From: Planctomycetota bacterium
Lineage (GTDB): Bacteria > Planctomycetota > Planctomycetia > Gemmatales > Gemmataceae
Direction of reading: 5' to 3'
DNA length: 44,150 nt
Assembly (NCBI GenBank): GCA_021324515.1
Contig: JAJPIY010000240.1
Span: 1-44,150 of the forward strand
A program made the translations under genes and the position numbers. Under the pieces are notes generated by a model that was not told the DNA's origin, did not search any database, and was given only the letters and a program-made list of their open reading frames with translations. This document shows, piece by piece, positions 17,060-25,306 of this stretch. Position 1 is the stretch's first letter. Every line of letters starts with the position of its first letter.

Positions 17060-17878
17060 ATGGCGGAATGCTCGCCTTCCTTGCCCGACCGTTTGCGAGC
17101 CGTTGATTTCGGCTCGGCGCTGGCCTTTCTTTGTTTCAGCGTAGCGCTGTTGTTCACCTCGTTCTATTCGTTAGGCCCCTACATCAAGCCCCTTGCCGGT
17201 CTGGGATTGCTAAGTGGGCTGCTGGGCGGTGTTGTGCCGGCGCTCTGGCGAAAAAAGAATGCCATCCTCCCTTTGTTTATGGTGATCTTGTGTCTACTTG
17301 GGCTGCTTTTTTTAGGGAGTTGGCCAAGTTTTTCTCCTCCGTCTCCCACGCTGCTGAGGATCCCCCTCAAGCAAAACGGGATGGCTGCTTACCAGCCCGT
17401 CGGCGAGGAGGATTGGGTAGATGCTTCCGCCAACGCCCTGAAACGCGGCGACGTGCGCGTAGAAATCGTCTCGGCCCAGATCGGCCCGGTGGAGTTGAAA
17501 ACGAAGTCATCGACCAGGAGATCAGCAGAACGCTTTCTTACCATCCGGTTGCGGGTCAGCTACGAAGGGATTGTTTTTCAACAGACTCCCTATGAGCCGT
17601 GGGCCGATCTTGTGGATTCACCCTCCAAGCATTCGCCGACCCTGACCGATGACCAGGGGCGCACCTATGCCCAGAAGACGTTCGCTCCCAACTGGAAAGT
17701 GGTCGGCCGGGCGGATAGCGATGCGCTCAATCCAGGGCACCAGGTGAAAGAAGTGCTGGTTTATCCGGTCCCATCGGGCAACGTGGGCTATCTGCGGCTG
17801 ATGTTGCCGGCCTCGGCTTTCGGCTTGGCCGGTGTGTTTCGTTTTCAAATCCCCCGGAGCATGATCGCTGGCTTGTAA
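17060..17878 (+). CDS. Unknown membrane protein with DUF4352-like beta domain
   Basis: I do not recognise a named family for this 272-aa protein. The N-terminal third has about three hydrophobic helices (ALAFLCFSVALLFTSFYSLG, LAGLGLLSGLLGGVVPALW, LPLFMVILCLLGLLFLGSW). The rest is a soluble beta-rich domain. DVRVEIVSAQIGPVELK, FLTIRLRVSYEG, TLTDDQGRTYAQK and EVLVYPVP are laid out like DUF4352/immunoglobulin-like ligand domains that follow a membrane anchor. It probably faces the periplasm. The ATG at 17060 is chosen because the helices begin soon after; the ribosome site is weak. A DUF1559 gene follows after 30 bp on the same strand, so the two are likely co-transcribed. Confidence 0.6.
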   Translation: MAECSPSLPDRLRAVDFGSALAFLCFSVALLFTSFYSLGPYIKPLAGLGLLSGLLGGVVPALWRKKNAILPLFMVILCLLGLLFLGSWPSFSPPSPTLLRIPLKQNGMAAYQPVGEEDWVDASANALKRGDVRVEIVSAQIGPVELKTKSSTRRSAERFLTIRLRVSYEGIVFQQTPYEPWADLVDSPSKHSPTLTDDQGRTYAQKTFAPNWKVVGRADSDALNPGHQVKEVLVYPVPSGNVGYLRLMLPASAFGLAGVFRFQIPRSMIAGL

Positions 17879-17908
17879 AGGCGGCGGTCCCTGATTGCGA
17901 GGCATGTC

Positions 17909-18823
17909 GTGCAAACGCAAAAGACGACAACAATGCGGCGCGGTGGTTTCACTCTTATCGAATTGCTCGTGGTCATTGGCATCATCTCGCTCTTGGCGGC
18001 GCTCTTGCTGCCTGCGGTACAGAAAGTGCGCGAGGCCGCCAGCCGCGCCAGTTGCAGCAATAATCTGCACCAGATCGGTCTCGCTTTCATCATGTACCAT
18101 GACAACTATAGCAACCTGCCGCCCAACCGGCTCAGCGACTTGCACGCTACATGGGCCGTCCTGATCCTGCCTTATGTCGAACAAAGCAACCTGTACGCTC
18201 AGTGGGATCTCGTTAAGGTCTATTACGATCAGTCCGACCTGGCCCGGTTGACGCCGGTGCCGACCTACTTTTGTCCTTCGCGACGCACCGCGCAAACCGC
18301 TCCCGGACACAGCATCTCAGGAGACCAAAACGACGACATCGGCCCGACGCTAGGGCCGTTCGTGCCGGGGGCGCTGGGTGATTATGCCACTTGCACCGGC
18401 ACAGATAACTGCGATGGCTGCGACTGCGACGGCCACGTTTATAATGGCGCCTTCCGCGCCGCCATGAACCAATATGGCCAAATGCTCGGCTACCTGTCCT
18501 TTACGGACATTCGGGATGGTCTTAGCAATACCCTTTTCGCAGGCGATAAGCACGTCCATATCCAATACTTCGGTTGCGGCGTGCTCGATTGCTCGCTGTA
18601 CAACGGTGACTACTGGATGTGTTCCAGCCGCTCGGTCGGGCCGAATTATCCCATCGCCCAGAAACCGACTGATACCGTCATCGGCTTCGGCGGCTATCAC
18701 ACAGGCGTCTGTCAATTTCTTTTCGGCGACGGCAGCGTCCGTGCCCTGGCCAACAATGCAGATCCCAACACCCTTGCCCTGTTGGCAAACATTTCGGACG
18801 GACAAGCCATTCCGGAGCTTTGA
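17909..18823 (+). CDS. DUF1559 prepilin-type secreted protein
   Basis: This 304-aa protein has a type IV prepilin-like N-terminus: [29 protein letters not shown], with the prepilin peptidase site after the Gly and a Glu at +5. The DUF1559 (SBP_bac_10) signature follows: [21 protein letters not shown] near the N-terminus and [13 protein letters not shown] near the C-terminus. The family is greatly expanded in planctomycetes; members are thought to be pseudopilin-like exported proteins, but no function is proven. A Cys-rich patch ([15 protein letters not shown]) sits mid-protein. The GTG start at 17909 has GCGAGG six bases upstream; an ATG at 17933 lies closer to the prepilin motif but lacks a site. 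It is likely co-transcribed with the membrane protein before it. The PilM-PilN operon in this window would be the kind of machine to assemble it. Confidence 0.9.
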   Translation: MQTQKTTTMRRGGFTLIELLVVIGIISLLAALLLPAVQKVREAASRASCSNNLHQIGLAFIMYHDNYSNLPPNRLSDLHATWAVLILPYVEQSNLYAQWDLVKVYYDQSDLARLTPVPTYFCPSRRTAQTAPGHSISGDQNDDIGPTLGPFVPGALGDYATCTGTDNCDGCDCDGHVYNGAFRAAMNQYGQMLGYLSFTDIRDGLSNTLFAGDKHVHIQYFGCGVLDCSLYNGDYWMCSSRSVGPNYPIAQKPTDTVIGFGGYHTGVCQFLFGDGSVRALANNADPNTLALLANISDGQAIPEL

Positions 18824-18874
18824 TTCGCACCAACAGGGTTGTCGCGCTGTGTCCACGCCGCTATCGTGGCGTAC

Positions 18875-19270
18875 ATGAAACCCGATCTTTTCCCTCCCAG
18901 CCGCCGGGCCGTTTCACGCATCGCCTCGTTTCGCCATGCCTTCGCCGGCTGGTGGTATGTGCTGCGCACGCAACACAACGCCTGGATTCATGCTGTCGCT
19001 TCCGTCGTTATCCTCGGGGTGGCTTTGTGGGCGGGCTTGGAACGCATCGAGTGGGCGATCCTTATCCTGACCGTTGCCCTGGTATGGGTGGCCGAGTTCG
19101 TCAATACCGCCGTCGAAACGTTGGTCGATCTCTTGTCGCCGGAACTTCATCCCTTAGCCAAGATTGCCAAAGATATTGCGGCCGCATCGGTGCTGATCGC
19201 GGCGCTGGCTGCAGTTGTGGTTGGACTGTTCGTGCTAGGGCCGAAGCTGTGGAGATACCTGTCAGGATAG
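18875..19270 (+). CDS. dgkA: Diacylglycerol/undecaprenol kinase
   Basis: The small integral membrane kinase (131 aa from the ATG at 18875; the track start is an upstream TTG) phosphorylates diacylglycerol or undecaprenol with ATP, recycling membrane lipids. The family core is AEFVNTAVETLVDLLSPELHPLAKIAKDIAAASVL, quoted here in two parts: EFVNTAVETLVDL and KIAKDIAAASVL, with the conserved Glu/Asn/Asp residues of the active site. Three hydrophobic helices are visible (IHAVASVVILGVALWAGL, WAILILTVALVWVAEF, VLIAALAAVVVGLFVLG). N-terminal RHAFAGWWYVLRTQHNAWIH is also typical. Its 3' end overlaps the convergent CHAD gene by nine bases. Confidence 0.92.
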   Translation: MKPDLFPPSRRAVSRIASFRHAFAGWWYVLRTQHNAWIHAVASVVILGVALWAGLERIEWAILILTVALVWVAEFVNTAVETLVDLLSPELHPLAKIAKDIAAASVLIAALAAVVVGLFVLGPKLWRYLSG

Positions 19271-20209
19271 CGGCGTCAAGAGCGCCATCATAACGGCTTC
19301 GCTGCCGGTAGGGTGCCATTGGTCCCACCATTGCAGAAAACGACGGCGTTCCTGGGGCAAGCGGCGTTGGTGAGAACGCAGCAGCTGCTCGAAGCCGGGT
19401 TGCAAGCGCGGCCAGGCCGTCGGGCAAATCGCTTGCAGACGTGTGCGCAAATCACTCAGCCTCTCCAGGGCAACGTGGCTGTCATTGGCCCGGCCGAGGA
19501 TCTCTTGCAGTTGCTCAATGCGCGGATAGAGGGTCTCGCGGAACGTCGCATCGAAACAGTCTGCAAACACCTCCATCGCATAGCGTAGCCGTTTGCCAGC
19601 GATGCGCACCTGATGGAGTTGGGCGTAATCGCTTAGATCACCGAGGGCGGCTTGCTCTAACTCCTTCAAGCAACTGAACAGCACCGGCCGAGCAAGGTCC
19701 ACAAGGATGGTTGGAGAAGATGGGCCATCAGGAGGCCGAATCGCCTCGATAGTACGAAGGAGAAACGCCTCGAACGTTGGGCCTTCCTTTTGATAGACGG
19801 CTTCCAGCTCGGCATGAGCAGCGGCGCGCTGGCCAAGGGCGTAGCCGACGAGGAAATCCAATCCGCCGCGGTGCTTGGCGTCGGCGTTCTGTTCACGGTG
19901 GAGCAGGTCGGCGAGAAAGACGTCCCAATCGCGGGCAGCACCGGCGGCGCGGCGGATTTTCCTCAAGCGCCGCCGCGCTTTGCGATAGGTCTTTCGCGGC
20001 AGACATTCAGCGAAGATACGTAGTGCCGCGTCGGCCCGGCGCGTGCCCACGCGGAGTTGATGGACATATTCCATGTCCTTGTCCGCTTCCAGGGCGGCGC
20101 GCGGGAGATAATCCCGGACCACCTGCAAGCGCACAAACAAAACATGCCGTGCCGCCTCGGCCAACGGGGTCTCGGGCTTCAGGTCGCTGATCCATTTACC
20201 TTGAGCCAT
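19262..20209 (-). CDS. CHAD-domain protein
   Basis: The 315-aa protein is almost wholly one CHAD domain, an all-helical fold with conserved His and many basic residues. The diagnostic start is MEYVHQLRVGTRRADAALRIF, seen here as VHQLRVGTRR. It is followed by RKARRRLRKIRRAAGAARDWDV and, in the second half, YAQLHQVRIAGKRLRYAMEVF. CHAD domains are known to bind inorganic polyphosphate and to localise to polyphosphate granules. Fusion with a CYTH triphosphatase is common, but none is present here. The ATG at 20209 has AAGGATCGTTT before it, lying across the nine-base gap to the GTPase stop; the two are probably co-transcribed with translational coupling. Confidence 0.9.
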   Translation of the reverse strand: MAQGKWISDLKPETPLAEAARHVLFVRLQVVRDYLPRAALEADKDMEYVHQLRVGTRRADAALRIFAECLPRKTYRKARRRLRKIRRAAGAARDWDVFLADLLHREQNADAKHRGGLDFLVGYALGQRAAAHAELEAVYQKEGPTFEAFLLRTIEAIRPPDGPSSPTILVDLARPVLFSCLKELEQAALGDLSDYAQLHQVRIAGKRLRYAMEVFADCFDATFRETLYPRIEQLQEILGRANDSHVALERLSDLRTRLQAICPTAWPRLQPGFEQLLRSHQRRLPQERRRFLQWWDQWHPTGSEAVMMALLTPLS

Positions 20210-20218
20210 AAACGATCC

Positions 20219-22069
20219 TTAATTACTATAAAGATCTTTAATATTAGCTAATTGCTCTCGTTCGTGCAGCCAGGAGGCGACTTCGGTGGCTTCGGCACAG
20301 ATCTTTTCGATGGAGCGGCCCTCGGCACGCAAGGCTTGGGCCACCTCACCAGGAACCGGGGCATAGGTCGATTCCAACTCGCGACGGATGCGCTGTTCCA
20401 GGCGGCGGCGGAACTCGCTGCGAATCGCCGGCCAGCGCAGGCGCAACACCAGCGTTATCAGGATATGCAGTAGTCCCAGAACAATCAGGACGATGAAGAA
20501 GGGCAAGAGAATGTCCGCGAGGCTGGGCGCTGGACTGGCCGGCGACGGATTAAAGTAGCGCCACAACAGTACGATGAGAGCGGCCAAGAGTACGACAGGC
20601 GGCGCCCAATTGCCCAGCCAGACAACGGCCCCTTGCAGCAGGCGGCGCAAGCCGGTCGGCTTAGACCAGTCGCGCTCGACCTGTTGCAGGACTTCATTAA
20701 GAATGCTGGCGTAGCGCTGGCGCCAATCGAGCGCCGAACGGGCCTCGACCGGTTCGGTTAACACATCGAGCGGAAAGCCCTGGTCATCGGCTGTGACAAG
20801 TAGCTTGTTGGCCAGTGCTTTGCCGCGTGCGTCGAGATCGCGGTTGCCCGCCACGTCGCTGCACACCTTGGCAACCGCCGACAAGTCCCAAGACGCAGGC
20901 GCGCGGGCATTCCTTTGCCCGTGCGGTAGGAAAGGGATGCGCTCGCGCAAGGTGCTGCTGACATACTTGGCACGAGTGAACATATGCAAATACCAACCCA
21001 TGATGCCGTGAAAACGCCGCTGCTCTTCCAGGGCGAAATGGTGTTCCATCTCGCACTGATAGGGTTCGAGTGTATTGAGGAGGACATCGCTGGTGGTGGC
21101 GGCTTCCTCGGCCAAGACCGCACTCCAAGCGGCGCAAGTACGTCCGGCGATACCGATAAGGTCTGGTGGGCTGACGTCAGCTAGCGTGCGCCGCACGTGT
21201 TGGAGGAGTTGGTCCACGCCTCGTGCTTTAATTGCTTCGATCTCCAACCGAGTCAGGCCCATCTCCAGCCATTGCACGAGTTCGGGAAACTGTTCGCCTT
21301 CCGGCAATTCGGACGCTGCTTCCCCCTTATTGACCGTGCGATCGACCCACCGTTGCGCACAGGTGCGGAACAGGCGCGGCGAGGGAAAACCTTCCGCTTG
21401 CAGATCGCGCAGCAAGTCTACATCGGGCCGCACGCCGCTGTCACTTTGCAGCAAACAGCGGTCCCATTTGTTGAGAATAAAAGCGAAGGCGCGGCGCTTG
21501 CGTTGTTGCAGAAACAATTCCCAGCCAAGCCGATCGTGGTATTTCTCCTGCGAGCCGACGTAAAGTACGATGTCAGCTATCGGCAACAGCTGCATCAGCT
21601 TGTCGCGATTGCTGAGGTCGTTGCTGTCGAGGTCCGGCGTATCCACGAGGACTTTTTGTTCCAGTTCTGGCCGATCGTGGGGGACAAGCCGGCAATTCCG
21701 CAATGCGGGATCGAGGCGATCGGGCTTGATCGCTTCGTGATAGTAAACGACCGGATCGCGCGTCGTTGGCCGAGTGAACGATGCCGGGGCGATGGTGTCG
21801 CCAGCCAAGGCGTTGAGCAGTGTTGATTTACCGACACCTGTGCCGCCCATCAGCAGGATGACCAAGAGCGGCCGGTCCATGTCGAGCGCTTCGGCTTGGC
21901 GGTGCAGATCGAGGGCCAACCCTTCCAAGGTGGCGCGGTGGATCGTCGAGAGCGGGTAGCGGTGGGGAGCATCCAGCCAGTTGCGCAGACTGCGTTCAAG
22001 TCCGCGCAGCGCCGGCGACAGCGTTCGCAAGAGAGGAGGCATGTCCGTTTTTGAGACTGCGTCGTTCAT
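20219..22069 (-). CDS. Membrane-associated GTPase (Era/dynamin-like G domain)
   Basis: This 616-aa protein has a G domain at about residues 65-300. The Walker A/G1 is GGTGVGKSTLLNAL, G2 lies in SFTRPTTRDP, G3 is VDTPDLDS and G4 is LNKWDRC. Long helices follow (AWSAVLAEEAATTSDVLLNTL). A C-terminal membrane part has two hydrophobic segments (APPVVLLAALIVLLWRYF and ILLPFFIVLIVLGLLHILITLVL), then a basic helical tail (RRRLEQRIRRELEST). The architecture recalls membrane-remodelling or dynamin-related GTPases, but no exact subfamily is recognised. The ATG at 22069 is used by default; its ribosome site is weak. It lies directly upstream of the CHAD gene and diverges from aceE. Confidence 0.82.
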   Translation of the reverse strand: MNDAVSKTDMPPLLRTLSPALRGLERSLRNWLDAPHRYPLSTIHRATLEGLALDLHRQAEALDMDRPLLVILLMGGTGVGKSTLLNALAGDTIAPASFTRPTTRDPVVYYHEAIKPDRLDPALRNCRLVPHDRPELEQKVLVDTPDLDSNDLSNRDKLMQLLPIADIVLYVGSQEKYHDRLGWELFLQQRKRRAFAFILNKWDRCLLQSDSGVRPDVDLLRDLQAEGFPSPRLFRTCAQRWVDRTVNKGEAASELPEGEQFPELVQWLEMGLTRLEIEAIKARGVDQLLQHVRRTLADVSPPDLIGIAGRTCAAWSAVLAEEAATTSDVLLNTLEPYQCEMEHHFALEEQRRFHGIMGWYLHMFTRAKYVSSTLRERIPFLPHGQRNARAPASWDLSAVAKVCSDVAGNRDLDARGKALANKLLVTADDQGFPLDVLTEPVEARSALDWRQRYASILNEVLQQVERDWSKPTGLRRLLQGAVVWLGNWAPPVVLLAALIVLLWRYFNPSPASPAPSLADILLPFFIVLIVLGLLHILITLVLRLRWPAIRSEFRRRLEQRIRRELESTYAPVPGEVAQALRAEGRSIEKICAEATEVASWLHEREQLANIKDLYSN

Positions 22070-22386
22070 GGCGTCCGCTTTCGATCCTTACTTTATATTA
22101 ATTTGACTCCGCCGCTGAAGTCGGTACATCGGAATGAAACGGCAATCTCGGCAGCACGCCACGATTGGAGCGAGCGGGGTTGCGTAAGCGCCCCGATCCG
22201 CCTTTTTCGGGGCGCTTACGCAACCCCGCTCGCCTGATCCGTCTTCCTCAGGGCGCTTGTGCAACCCCGCTCGCCTAAATTATGCAAAAAGGCAGCGTCT
22301 CCTGTTGGGAACTTCACCTATTCCAGAAAGCCAATACGATTAAAATAGACAAGAGAAGGACAAGTAGGACCGTTGGAGCAGTTATT
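22070..22386. repeat. Divergent region with a long perfect palindrome
   Basis: Between the GTPase (-) and aceE (+) lies a 27-bp perfect inverted repeat (22170-22196 and 22207-22233, 10-base loop) of the GCGAGCGGGGTTGCG family. A third, partial copy follows at 22249-22275, ending in the same CGCTCGCCTAAAT as the copy at 7640. AceE's ribosome site GGAG is at 22373-22376. Promoters for the two genes must lie here but are not clear. Confidence 0.75.
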
Positions 22387-25224
22387 ATGGCGGACAGTAT
22401 GCGAGGAAGCAGTCGAAGTATGGACCGGCCCGACGCGGGCTTCCCTGAGTCGGGCCTCCACAGCGATAGGGAGAACGGCACGCTCACCAATGGAAGCAAC
22501 GGCCACATCGAGGCTACCTTCTGCGACAGCGTGCGGGACATCGATCCGGTCGAAACCAAGGAATGGCTCGATGCTCTCGATGCCGTCCTGCAAACCAGCG
22601 GTGAGGAACGCGGCCAATTTCTGCTCACCCAACTGAAAAACAAAGCCGTCCGCAGCGGCGTGGAGATACCCTTTACGGCCAATACCCCCTACATCAATAC
22701 TATCCCTCTTTCGCGGCAACCGCTCTTTCCCGGCAACCGCGAGTTGGAACGGCGCATCAAAAGCCTGATCCGCTGGAACGCCATGGCCATGGTCGTTCAC
22801 GCCAATAAGGAAGATCCAACCATCGGCGGCCACATCGCTACGTTCGCTTCATCGGCAACTTTGTACGAAATCGGCTTCAACCATTTTTTCAAGGGGCCGG
22901 AACATCCCGACGGCCCCGACCAGGTGTATTTCCAGGGCCACGCCTCGCCCGGCATCTACTCGCGTGCCTTCCTGGAAGGCCGACTCAGCGAAAAGCAACT
23001 GTACAATTTCCGCCGGGAATTGCAGGAAGGCGGCGGTCTGTCGTCGTATCCGCATCCCTGGCTGATGCCGAACTTCTGGCAGTTTCCCACCGTGTCAATG
23101 GGCCTCGGCCCGATCATGAGCATTTATCAGGCGCGTTTTAACCGCTACCTGGAACATCGCGGCCTGAAAAAGACATCGGGACAAAAAGTCTGGGCCTTCC
23201 TCGGCGATGGCGAATGTGACGAGCCAGAAACCCTGGGCGCCATCACCTTGGCCTCACGCGAGAAGCTCGACAACCTCATCTGGGTCATCAACTGCAATTT
23301 ACAGCGGTTGGATGGGCCGGTGCGCGGCAATGGCAAGATCATTCAAGAGTTAGAGGCCACCTTCCGCGGCGCCGGCTGGAATTGTATCAAGGTCATCTGG
23401 GGCAGCGATTGGGACACCCTTTTGGAGCGCGACAAGACCGGCCTGTTGGTACAGCGCATGGGCGAAGTCGTGGACGGCGAATTTCAGAAATACACCGTCG
23501 AAAGCGGCGCCTACATTCGTGAACATTTCTTCGGTAAATATCCCGAATTACTCAAATTGGTCGAGAACCTCTCCGACGAACAGTTGTGCAAGCTCAAGCG
23601 CGGCGGCCATGATCCGGTGAAGGTCTATGCGGCCTACAAGGCGGCGGTGGAGCATCGCGGCCAACCGACGGTCATCCTGGCCCACACCGTCAAGGGCTAC
23701 GGTCTGGGCGAGGCTGGCGAGGGCAAAAACGTTGCTCACCAAGTCAAGAAGTTCGATGCCAAGTATCTCCTGGAGTTCCGCAATCGCTTCGGCTTGAGCG
23801 TCTCCGATGAGACGGTCAACAAGGTTGGGTTCTACAAACCGCCGGAAGACTCCAACGAGATGAAATATCTGCGCAAGCGGCGCAAGGAGTTGGGCGGCTA
23901 TCTGCCGGTGCGCCAGGTTAAATGTCCGCCCTTGAAGGCGCCTCCCGTCGAGTTCGTACAAAACTACACCAAGGGCAGCGGCAACAAGGCGCTGTCCACG
24001 ACCATCGCTTTCGTGGACATGCTCGATCGCTTACTCAAGGACAAGGAGCTGGGCAAGTGGATCGTGCCCATCATTCCCGATGAAGCGCGTACCTTCGGCA
24101 TGGATGGGTTCTTCTCCAAGTACAAAATTTATTCCAACGTCGGCCAGCTATATGAGCCGGTAGACGCTCAGTATCAGGCGGCGGCTTATCGGGAGGCGCA
24201 AGACGGCCAACTCCTCGAAGAAGGCATTACCGAAGCTGGCTCCATGTCGTCGTTCATCGCTGCCGGCACTGCTTATGCCACACACGGCGTCCCGACCATC
24301 CCGTTCTTTATCTACTACTCGATGTTTGGTTTCCAGCGCATCGGCGATCTGATCTGGGCAGCCGCCGATATGCGGACACGCGGCTTCCTGCTCGGCGCCA
24401 CGGCTGGACGCACCACCCTGGCCGGCGAGGGGCTTCAGCACATGGACGGCCACAGCCATGTCTTGGCTTCGACGGTCCCCAACCTGATCTGCTACGATCC
24501 GGCCTACGCCTATGAACTGGCCGTCATCCTCCGCGACGGCATCCGCCGTATGTACGAACATGTGACGGAAGATCATTTCTACTACATCACGCTGTACAAC
24601 GAAAACTACCCGATGGCGGCCATGCCAGGCGATGTGACCGACGGCATTCTCAAGGGGCTTTACAAGTTCCGTGCAGGCCCTTCCCCTTCTCCGCCGCGTT
24701 CTGGGGGAAGCAAAGCGGCGACGCTGCCCAAGGTCCACCTATTCGGCAGTGGGCCGATCCTGTTGCAAACGCTGCGGGCCCAGGAACTGTTGGCTGAGCA
24801 TTTCGGCGTTAACGCCGATGTGTGGAGCGCCACCAGTTACCGCGAGCTGCGCCGCGACGCCTTGGAAGTAGAGCGCTGGAACATGCTGCACCCCGAACAG
24901 CCGCCGCGGCGGAGCTATCTGCAACAACTGCTCAGCAGCGAGCCGAACAGCGTCTTCGTGGCGGCCAGCGATTATATGCGACAGGTGCCAGAGATGATTG
25001 CTCGCTGGGTGCCGGGCGGGCTGTTTGTACTGGGTACCGACGGTTTTGGCCGCAGCGATGCGCGGCCCGCCCTGCGCCGCCACTTTGAGATCGATGCCGA
25101 GTGCATCACTGTGGCCGCCCTGTGGCAGTTGGCCCAGCGCGGCGCCGTTAAGCCGGCGCTGGTGCAACAGGCCATCCAAAAGTTCGGCATTAACCCAGAC
25201 AAAATCAGCCCTATGCGGGCGTAA
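22387..25224 (+). CDS. aceE: Pyruvate dehydrogenase E1 component, homodimeric type
   Basis: AceE is the thiamine-diphosphate enzyme that decarboxylates pyruvate and passes the acetyl group to the lipoyl arm of E2. The ATG at 22387 has GGAG eight bases upstream, giving 945 aa (the E. coli enzyme is 887). The TPP-binding motif is GDGECDEPETLGAI ending at NCN. Other family landmarks are GHIATFASSATLYEIGFNHFF in two parts, HTVKGYGLGEAGEGKN, GRTTLAGEGLQHMDGHSH, and the C-terminal VLGTDGFGRSDARPALRRHFE. A Pro/Ser-rich insertion of roughly ten residues (PSPSPPRSGGSK) interrupts the region before the last domain. It is the first gene of the PDH cluster, 82 bp ahead of aceF. The N-terminal 40 residues are not conserved. 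Confidence 0.95.
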   Translation: MADSMRGSSRSMDRPDAGFPESGLHSDRENGTLTNGSNGHIEATFCDSVRDIDPVETKEWLDALDAVLQTSGEERGQFLLTQLKNKAVRSGVEIPFTANTPYINTIPLSRQPLFPGNRELERRIKSLIRWNAMAMVVHANKEDPTIGGHIATFASSATLYEIGFNHFFKGPEHPDGPDQVYFQGHASPGIYSRAFLEGRLSEKQLYNFRRELQEGGGLSSYPHPWLMPNFWQFPTVSMGLGPIMSIYQARFNRYLEHRGLKKTSGQKVWAFLGDGECDEPETLGAITLASREKLDNLIWVINCNLQRLDGPVRGNGKIIQELEATFRGAGWNCIKVIWGSDWDTLLERDKTGLLVQRMGEVVDGEFQKYTVESGAYIREHFFGKYPELLKLVENLSDEQLCKLKRGGHDPVKVYAAYKAAVEHRGQPTVILAHTVKGYGLGEAGEGKNVAHQVKKFDAKYLLEFRNRFGLSVSDETVNKVGFYKPPEDSNEMKYLRKRRKELGGYLPVRQVKCPPLKAPPVEFVQNYTKGSGNKALSTTIAFVDMLDRLLKDKELGKWIVPIIPDEARTFGMDGFFSKYKIYSNVGQLYEPVDAQYQAAAYREAQDGQLLEEGITEAGSMSSFIAAGTAYATHGVPTIPFFIYYSMFGFQRIGDLIWAAADMRTRGFLLGATAGRTTLAGEGLQHMDGHSHVLASTVPNLICYDPAYAYELAVILRDGIRRMYEHVTEDHFYYITLYNENYPMAAMPGDVTDGILKGLYKFRAGPSPSPPRSGGSKAATLPKVHLFGSGPILLQTLRAQELLAEHFGVNADVWSATSYRELRRDALEVERWNMLHPEQPPRRSYLQQLLSSEPNSVFVAASDYMRQVPEMIARWVPGGLFVLGTDGFGRSDARPALRRHFEIDAECITVAALWQLAQRGAVKPALVQQAIQKFGINPDKISPMRA

Positions 25225-25306
25225 GCAAAAAACTCCCCCCGCTTTGTCTTTCTCGGGCCTTCTGGGACTCTGGCTGGGATTCGTTTTCTTGTAGGATAGA
25301 AACACG

